Below are positions 58,050 through 64,000 of a DNA stretch of 64,000 nucleotides, piece after piece. The notes under the pieces are model-generated. The model was not told the origin of the DNA, ran no database searches, and saw only the letters and a program-made list of their open reading frames with translations. A program made the translations under genes and the position numbers. Source of the DNA: Prostheceraeus crozeri (Eukaryota > Platyhelminthes > Polycladida > Euryleptidae); assembly GCA_907163375.1 (NCBI GenBank), contig CAJQUW010015381.1, positions 259,352-323,351 on the forward strand. Direction: 5' to 3'. Position 1 is the stretch's first letter. Every line of letters starts with the position of its first letter.

Positions 58050-58630
58050 GAAATACAAGGCAAGCTTTCGGGATCACCCGTCGTCAGGCCAGAGACAGAG
58101 AGAATGACAGCAGAAAAAATAAAAGTTTACAATACCTACTGAATTTTAGTCACTTACAGTCAAGTCACAAAACGAGAACGAAAGGACAGGTCACTTCAGC
58201 ATAGAGATCCACTGCTTATTAAGTCGCATGGCATCATCAAGAGTGAATGAGTGAATGTGTTATTCTTTGCGATGTGGATGCTCTCTTTTATTCTTCTTAT
58301 ATATGATAATATAGGCCTATCTACTGACCGCAATCTGATAAAAGTCAGAATAATTACACATCAGATAATATTGCACACTCCCTCGAGTCTTGTTGGGTCT
58401 GTGGAGCATTTGTCTGGAAATCTGATCTCGTGAGGCAGTAAATAGGATAAAATCTATTAAACTAAGCAATCATGTCTAAGTTTCTTCCAATGAGGCTATT
58501 ACAGGGAGTCGAGGAGATTCTTAATATTACTCCTGTATATCACATTTGATGAGATGCAATAGAGCCATCTGGGAAAATGTGTGAGATGAATAAAGAGATT
58601 GATTTACGTGTGCAGCCCGGAGACTATATA
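58050..58630 (-). mobile_element. Penelope-like element fragment (copy C), cut by mariner
   Basis: The counterpart of 34600-35170 with the stem-loop at 58065-58087. It ends at AGACTATATA, where the DD41D transposon begins; the part matching 35171-35290 is absent. Confidence 0.5.
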
Positions 58631-58928
58631 CAAGGTGTTTCAAAAGTAGGCTAACAGTAGAAATTGGCCTTGAAAAGCTATGTCTTAATGCTATAGATTA
58701 ATAAGCTATGTCATAATAATCTTTTTCACGATGCCACAGATAGCTAATATGCCTTGTATTCGTAAGGGGCAAAAATTCAATACTCTTTGACATCGCGTAA
58801 ATCATATTAAAATATCTCATGATCTCCAGTGTTTTCATGCCTACATATTTCACTACAACCCAATTTGAATCTATACCGATCATGAGAAGTCGAATAACTA
58901 TCCAACATCTATCAAAAAAAAATTATTA

Positions 58929-59221
58929 GGAAACCATGTAAACAAGATAGTAGTTGTTTCAGTGTTACTGCGGAGAAGGAAGAACAGCTGACATTCGACT
59001 GTCCTCCACGCCCCTCAGCCTGGTGCACGAAGACGCTGTCGTCAACACAAGACAGGGAGGCGAAGAAGGAAGAACAGCTGACATCCAAATGTCCTTCACC
59101 TTTGTTAATTCCAGCCTCCTCTTAGACCATCGTCAGAAGCTTCTGACGATGGCCTAGAGGAGGCTGAAATTAATAAAGGTATTAACATTAAAACAACTAC
59201 CATTTTGTTTGCTTGGTTTCC
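58929..59221. mobile_element. MITE nested in the mariner element
   Basis: The left end GGAAACCATGTAAACAAGAT and the right end (inverse of GGAAACCAAGCAAACAAAAT) make TIRs of about 31 bp, with TA flanks (58927-58928, 59222-59223). Inside, GAAGGAAGAACAGCTGACAT occurs twice (about 58975 and 59068). A 55-bp palindrome occupies 59112-59166. Confidence 0.75.
59112..59166. repeat. Palindrome centred on AAGCTT
   Basis: CAGCCTCCTC..TTAGACCATCGTCAGAAGC pairs with its inverse with only one or two mismatches, giving arms of about 27 bp with essentially no loop. In single-stranded form it would make a strong hairpin. It lies within the nested MITE. Confidence 0.85.
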
Positions 59222-59299
59222 TAACAAAAAAATGAACAAATGAATAACCAAGGCCTATTCAACATATCAAAAAATTAATCAACTTAAAGTTGCAAAAAT

Positions 59300-60364
59300 T
59301 CACGAACGCAAATGCTCAAAATGTCCACCATGGACATCGGCACATTCTTGTAGTCTTTCGGCCACACTGTGGCACACAGTTCTGCATAAGTTCCTGTCAT
59401 CACTGATCTCTTGACAGGCATCTGTGATGTAGGAGCGGAGTTGAGAAAGTGTGTGAGGTTTTCGTCCGTACACTTTCTCCTTTACAACGCCCCAAAAGAA
59501 AAAGTCCATCGGAGTTAGATCGGGAGAGCGAGGAGGCCAAAGGATGCTACCACATCTCCCGATCCACTTTCCTGGAAAAGTGTCATTCAGATAGCTTCTG
59601 ACACTCACTGCAAAATGCGCTGGTGCACCATCCTGCTGAAAGTACAGCTCATTGAAGTTGTTCAATGACTGCATCTCAGGAATCGCAAAGGATTGGAGCA
59701 TTTGAAGGTACACCTCAGCCGTCACAGTTCTTTCAAAAAATACTGGCCCAATCACACCGTTGCTTGACATACCGGCCCAGACGGTTAAGCCAGGCTGGTT
59801 CAGCTCATTTTTTGATACCATGTGCGGATTTTCAGGGAACCAGTAGACACAGTTATGTCTATTTACGTGACCTGATAGTTTGAAACTGGCTTCGTCAGAC
59901 CAAACTATCTTGTCAAGCAAATCTGGGTTCTCCCGAATTTCCGACAACATGAGCACAGCAAACTGCAAGCGTCGTTCAGCATCATCCGGTAGAAGGTGCT
60001 GCAACAGTCTGGGTCGGTATGGTTTCAACTCAACTTTCCTCATCAGTCTCCAAATAGAGCTTAGAGAAATGTCCAACTCCAATGAGGCTCTTCTTGTTGA
60101 CTTCTTCGGACTTTGAACAAATGTTTGGGCCACTAGCTCCTCGTTTGATGTTATTGAAACTGATCGAGGGCGTCCTGACTTCGGTGCATTCTCTACCGAA
60201 CCGGTCTTTTCAAATTTATCTCGAATGCGATAAATAGCAAATCTTGATGGAGGATTGCTGTGAAAGGCATCTCTCCATTCCATTCGCACCTTTTCAGCAT
60301 TCTTGTTTTTCCAAAAGGATTTCAAAATCCATTTTCTCTGATCATCTTTTAGATGACCTGACAT
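59300..60364 (-). CDS. DD41D mariner-type transposase
   Basis: A 354-aa cut-and-paste transposase. Residues about 5-110 form paired helix-turn-helix DNA-binding domains around a GRPR motif (64-67), the AT-hook-like signature of Tc1/mariner proteins. The catalytic domain shows VWSDEASF (D157), FQQDGAPAHF (D245) and SPDLTPMDFFFWG (D287). There are 41 residues between the second and third Asp, so the triad is DD41D, a spacing reported for the rosa/Visitor-type families rather than mariner (DD34D) or Tc1 (DD34E). WAGMSSNGVIGP and QLRSYITDAC are usual for the superfamily. The ATG at 60364 is 338 bp from the right TIR end. No stops or frameshifts and all key residues present, so it may be active or only recently dead. 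Confidence 0.92.
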   Translation of the reverse strand: MSGHLKDDQRKWILKSFWKNKNAEKVRMEWRDAFHSNPPSRFAIYRIRDKFEKTGSVENAPKSGRPRSVSITSNEELVAQTFVQSPKKSTRRASLELDISLSSIWRLMRKVELKPYRPRLLQHLLPDDAERRLQFAVLMLSEIRENPDLLDKIVWSDEASFKLSGHVNRHNCVYWFPENPHMVSKNELNQPGLTVWAGMSSNGVIGPVFFERTVTAEVYLQMLQSFAIPEMQSLNNFNELYFQQDGAPAHFAVSVRSYLNDTFPGKWIGRCGSILWPPRSPDLTPMDFFFWGVVKEKVYGRKPHTLSQLRSYITDACQEISDDRNLCRTVCHSVAERLQECADVHGGHFEHLRS

Positions 60365-60702
60365 GACAGAAGCAGCAAATTCAAAAAAGCTTCAAGCTTG
60401 TTTAATTCACTTCAAGTCAAACTAACAGTGTTTGATTCAAATCAAATTAATTGAACATATCCATGTACGTAATGTCAGATTGGTGCTATATCTTGTCCAT
60501 GATAGATTTCAAAATTCCTTTGCCAATGGAATGCTACTGCATAGACTTCTAAATGATAGTAGCAATTACTTCGAAGTCTATGGCTCATGTTGGACTGATC
60601 ATGGATATCCATCGACTGATTCAGGTGTAAATCGCCAATAGAACGGTCAACATAGATTTCCTAGGGCAAAATCAACTGTTAGCCTACTTTTGAAACACCT
60701 TG

Positions 60703-61590
60703 TATATCTTCAGATCATCATCTATCACGTGTATGCACCATGCTAGCAACAACATACGATCGGTGATGTATGCGAGCATAGGCGTGCTCAAGTGATGCTC
60801 AACCGGACTATGGCGGCCCTTGCAGATTTGTGCATGATCTGATACACGTTGCTACCATTTGTTGCGAGGTCGATCTCTAACGATGTCATGACTCGTCTTC
60901 CGCCAAGCCCTCCGATCTCGAGCCATTCCAATCATAATCCTCAATTGTCAAGGTATCCAACCAGCCTTCCGTATTCTAGATATAGCTATTTTCTTACAGA
61001 GGAAATATCAACTTGTCCTCCCGCAGTGAGGGATGAACAGATAGCTAAGGAAGGAAACGTTTATTTCCTCTCGAAAGAATGTAACTTTTCATTTTATGAT
61101 TTATAGATGTCTGTTGTTCATTATAAATTATTGTGCGTAATTGAGCTATGGTACTATGTGGAAAAAGGAAGGCAACAATGTATCCCGTAATGATGATTTC
61201 TCTATCTATGCATGAGAAAGACATTTTTGAAATCTCAATCAGCGGATATCTACATGTCTATTCATACCATTGCTGTCCAGTTCACTTCAATAACGCACAA
61301 TATTATTAACATAGATTTTTCGGGCAACAATGTGAGACATTTTCAGGTGATTACGCGCCCTCAAATGTCCTACATTGTCTTCTTGTATTTCTAAATCTAT
61401 GCGGCAATAGTATCGGATAATTACAATTTGTACATTGCTGCCTCCTGTCAGCAGGCAGCAATGGCATTACCAAGCCGTCCGTTTTCAGATACTTTCATTT
61501 TCTCACAATGACATATAAAATGACCTGTACAGAGTTTTGAAATAGACAAGGAAGAAATGTCAACACTTGTGGATTCAGCTACGCAATGCC
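60703..61590. other. No recognisable gene
   Basis: Unrelated to duplicated units A-C. The 85-codon plus frame (60849-61106) has no known domain. Confidence 0.5.
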
Positions 61591-61591
61591 A

Positions 61592-62667
61592 TCAAAATTG
61601 GAAGCTACAATCATGAAAAGATCCGTGTAATTCAATCCTTTTCATCACAGTCCCGTCTTGTATTGTCCCTCCTGTTTTCTCTTTCTTTTCGATCTCCCAT
61701 GTTTCATTTCCAAATTGATTGTTCATAGCCTTTCCAAGAGAATCTTTGCCCAGCACCACTAGCTCAGAAAACGTACCATCTTTCTTAATACCTGGGAATA
61801 AAGTGTCCTCTTTGGTCTGGCTCGGCAATTTACTGATGTAATACTTTAGCCTTTGAACAGGACAATGATTTTCTTGTGGGATCATTTTTGCTGCTTTTAC
61901 ATTTTCGAATTCTTTTCGATTCAAGGATGCCTTTACGCTTTTTTGAAGCATGGGCACTTTTATGGCTGCAAATTCCTTTCCATCGTCAATACCGAATTCA
62001 AAGGAATTCTTGGACGCAAATTCTCCCTGCCTCGAAGGTGAAAGTGTAAGATGATATTGACAATGCACTCCTCCTGCACAGTCTTCATACCTTCAGGTTC
62101 TTGCTCAAAACAGCATCTAAGTTTACTCATATCATTGTTTGAAATACGCACGAACTCATGGCCGCTTTCTTGGTTACTGGTCAAGTAGCACTTTACCATC
62201 GTTTTCATCACTTTATTAGTCCGAGTGAAGTTGTCATCTGTCAGTATATTGATGCTGGAATTGACTTCAGGAGACTTCAAATGTTGGTGAATGGCTGCCC
62301 TGATGCATATTAGGCTGGCAGGTGCGTAAAAGTTACCATCGGTTTTCTTCAAATTCGCATAAAACAGACGAAGATAGTCATATAGCACTTTTGGTGGTAC
62401 ACTTTCGAAGTGCGGAGATAGTTTTTTGATAGCAAGGAAGTCTTTGAATTTCTGGACCCATTTTGCTGTTTGATTTTTAGTTGATGCAGGTATTGCAGCA
62501 TTTTCTAGACTCATGAGGTAATTCTCTTGGTCTTCAGTCAAAACATCGTCGCAGTTTTCTGTTTCCGAAATTTCTTGGAGGAAGCCTGGATCCCATTCTT
62601 GAACATATCGCTCAGTAGATCCTTCTGCCACAAAGTCTAAGGTATCATCAGACAATCCGCTTATCAT
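61592..62667 (-). pseudogene. Tyrosine-recombinase gene, Crypton/DUF3504 type
   Basis: The minus strand encodes a protein like those of Cryptons and the Crypton-derived ZMYM2/QRICH1/KIAA1958 group. Residues about 50-125 of the first frame (ATG at 62667) form the SAM-like core-binding domain (ASTKNQTAKWVQKFKDFLA, VPPKVLYDYLRLFY, ASLICIRAAIHQHL). The catalytic domain begins with ILHFHLRGREN (first catalytic Arg). The rest (SFEFGIDDGKEF, CPVQRLKYYISKLPS, LFPGIKKDG, LGKDSLGKAMN) continues in a second frame overlapping the first at 61960-62068. The sequence stops before an H-x-x-R box or catalytic Tyr, so it is frameshifted and truncated. The ATG lies only about 30 bp from the truncated mariner copy. 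Confidence 0.7.
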
Positions 62668-62696
62668 TTTACCAGGAATGCTAGATAGTTGTTAAT

Positions 62697-63627
62697 AGCG
62701 GAGTTGAGAAAGTGTGTGAGGTTTTCGTCCGTACACTTTCTCCTTTACAACGCCCCAAAAGAAAAAGTCCATCGGAGTTAGATCGGGAGAGCGAGGAGGC
62801 CAAAGGATGCTACCACATCTCCCGATCCACTTTCCTGGAAAAGTGTCATTCAGATAGCTTCTGACACTCACTGCAAAATGCGCTGGTGCACCATCCTGCT
62901 GAAAGTACAGCTCATTGAAGTTGTTCAATGACTGCATCTCAGGAATCGCAAAGGATTGGAGCATTTGAAGGTACACCTCAGCCGTCACAGTTCTTTCAAA
63001 AAATACTGGCCCAATCACACCGTTGCTTGACATACCGGCCCAGACGGTTAAGCCAGGCTGGTTCAGCTCATTTTTTGATACCATGTGCGGATTTTCAGGG
63101 AACCAGTAGACACAGTTATGTCTATTTACGTGACCTGATAGTTTGAAACTGGCTTCGTCAGACCAAACTATCTTGTCAAGCAAATCTGGGTTCTCCCGAA
63201 TTTCCGACAACATGAGCACAGCAAACTGCAAGCGTCGTTCAGCATCATCCGGTAGAAGGTGCTGCAACAGTCTGGGTCGGTATGGTTTCAACTCAACTTT
63301 CCTCATCAGTCTCCAAATAGAGCTTAGAGAAATGTCCAACTCCAATGAGGCTCTTCTTGTTGACTTCTTCGGACTTTGAACAAATGTTTGGGCCACTAGC
63401 TCCTCGTTTGATGTTATTGAAACTGATCGAGGGCGTCCTGACTTCGGTGCATTCTCTACCGAACCGGTCTTTTCAAATTTATCTCGAATGCGATAAATAG
63501 CAAATCTTGATGGAGGATTGCTGTGAAAGGCATCTCTCCATTCCATTCGCACCTTTTCAGCATTCTTGTTTTTCCAAAAGGATTTCAAAATCCATTTTCT
63601 CTGATCATCTTTTAGATGACCTGACAT
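62697..63627 (-). pseudogene. DD41D transposase, C-terminally truncated
   Basis: It encodes residues 1-310 of the same transposase, with all three catalytic Asp residues, then one foreign codon (Y) and a stop at the breakpoint. The last about 44 residues are lost and only one TIR remains, so it cannot move itself, though a truncated protein could be made. Confidence 0.85.
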
Positions 63628-63963
63628 GACAGAAGCAGCAAATTCAAAAAAGCTTCAAGCTTGTTTAATTCACTTCAAGTCAAACTAACAGTGTTTGATT
63701 CAAATCAAATTAATTGAACATATCCATGTACGTAATGTCAGATTGGTGCTATATCTTGTCCATGATAGATTTCAAAATTCCTTTGCCAATGGAATGCTAC
63801 TGCATAGACTTCTAAATGATAGTAGCAATTACTTCGAAGTCTATGGCTCATGTTGGACTGATCATGGATATCCATCGACTGATTCAGGTGTAAATCGCCA
63901 ATAGAACGGTCAACATAGATTTCCTAGGGCAAAATCAACTGTTAGCCTACTTTTGAAACACCT

Positions 63964-63965
<2 letters not shown>
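62697..63965 (-). mobile_element. Second DD41D transposon copy, left-truncated
   Basis: Collinear with 59434-60702 at a constant offset of 3,263 bp and identical wherever I compared it. It has the same right TIR ending CACCTTG at 63965, followed by TA repeats. The left 803 bp, with the other TIR and the transposase C-terminus, is missing. Such identity means a very young copy, gene conversion, or an assembly artefact. Confidence 0.9.

Positions 63966-64000
<35 letters not shown>
63966..64000. repeat. (TA)n microsatellite at window end
   Basis: Uninterrupted TA repeats follow the right TIR of the second mariner copy up to the window edge. TA-rich tracts are natural targets for this superfamily, which inserts at TA. 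Confidence 0.95.

Larger units (their letters stand above)
49686..58630 (+). repeat. Segmental duplication copy C
   Basis: Homologous to A from 24777 to about 35170, where it stops exactly at the left end of the DD41D transposon (58631). The first about 4.9 kb is nearly identical to A apart from the zinc-finger array. It lacks A's minus-strand LINE piece and has a short pogo-like remnant instead. Confidence 0.85.
58631..60702 (-). mobile_element. DD41D Tc1/mariner-superfamily transposon, intact-looking
   Basis: 28-bp perfect TIRs starting CAAGGTGTTTCAAAAGTAGG, with TA on each side (58629-58630 and 60703-60704). It encodes one uninterrupted 354-aa transposase (minus strand). A nested 293-bp MITE sits in the region after the stop codon. 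Length 2,072 bp, about 1,780 bp without the nested element. The left flank is copy C sequence but the right flank is unrelated to A or B, so the empty site cannot be read off the paralogues. Confidence 0.9.

Noticed and set aside
59665-60116. Plus-strand ORFs of 72 and 78 codons repeated at 62928-63379
   Set aside because: They are antisense to the DD41D transposase and repeated only because the transposon is.

Overview
The window looks like genomic DNA of a multicellular animal, probably an aquatic invertebrate; the species cannot be named from sequence alone. The evidence is low gene density, AT-rich intergenic DNA, GT-AG splice signals, C2H2 zinc-finger and BTB/POZ coding exons, and many kinds of eukaryotic mobile element (RTE-like and CR1-like LINEs, a Penelope-like element, hAT, pogo/Tigger and Tc1/mariner elements, a tyrosine-recombinase gene, foldback elements and MITEs). 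There is no prokaryotic operon structure. Most short open frames are chance, and many start at non-ATG codons.

Layout. 1-24 kb is mostly non-coding. It holds a GTTCGAGTC-bearing minisatellite (about 1.0-1.9 kb), one BTB/POZ exon on the minus strand (2125-2434), LINE tails, a long inverted repeat (8.4-9.2 kb), a near-complete but decayed hAT transposon with both ends (9934-13679), a pogo-like MITE (18922-19721), another MITE (21524-22288), and a 2.4-kb foldback element (23234-25660) that contains a near-perfect 77-bp-arm hairpin.

24.8-58.6 kb is a three-copy segmental duplication: A (about 24777-38880), B (about 41340-49685) and C (49686-58630). Each copy carries one single-exon-looking C2H2 zinc-finger gene followed by the same train of transposon fossils: RTE-like LINE end, pogo/Tigger fragment, CR1-like LINE reverse transcriptase, Penelope-like fragment and, in A and B, a decayed mariner. 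The three proteins have 13 (A), 15 plus one degenerate (B) and 8 (C) fingers. A and C are almost identical outside the array, so the array has changed copy number by whole 87-bp units. The B/C junction at about 49.68 kb preserves a tandem-duplication breakpoint: the right end of the unit (compare 38.88 kb) is joined to the middle of the foldback element (compare 24.78 kb).

58.6-64 kb contains an intact-looking DD41D Tc1/mariner-superfamily transposon (58631-60702; 354-aa transposase) that ends copy C exactly at its insertion site. It is followed by a broken Crypton/DUF3504-type tyrosine-recombinase gene and a second, end-truncated and apparently identical mariner copy that runs into a (TA)n tract at the window edge.

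Host genes with real support are the three zinc-finger genes and the BTB exon; one further candidate exon lies at 38422-38755. The rest is mobile DNA or sequence in which I see no gene.
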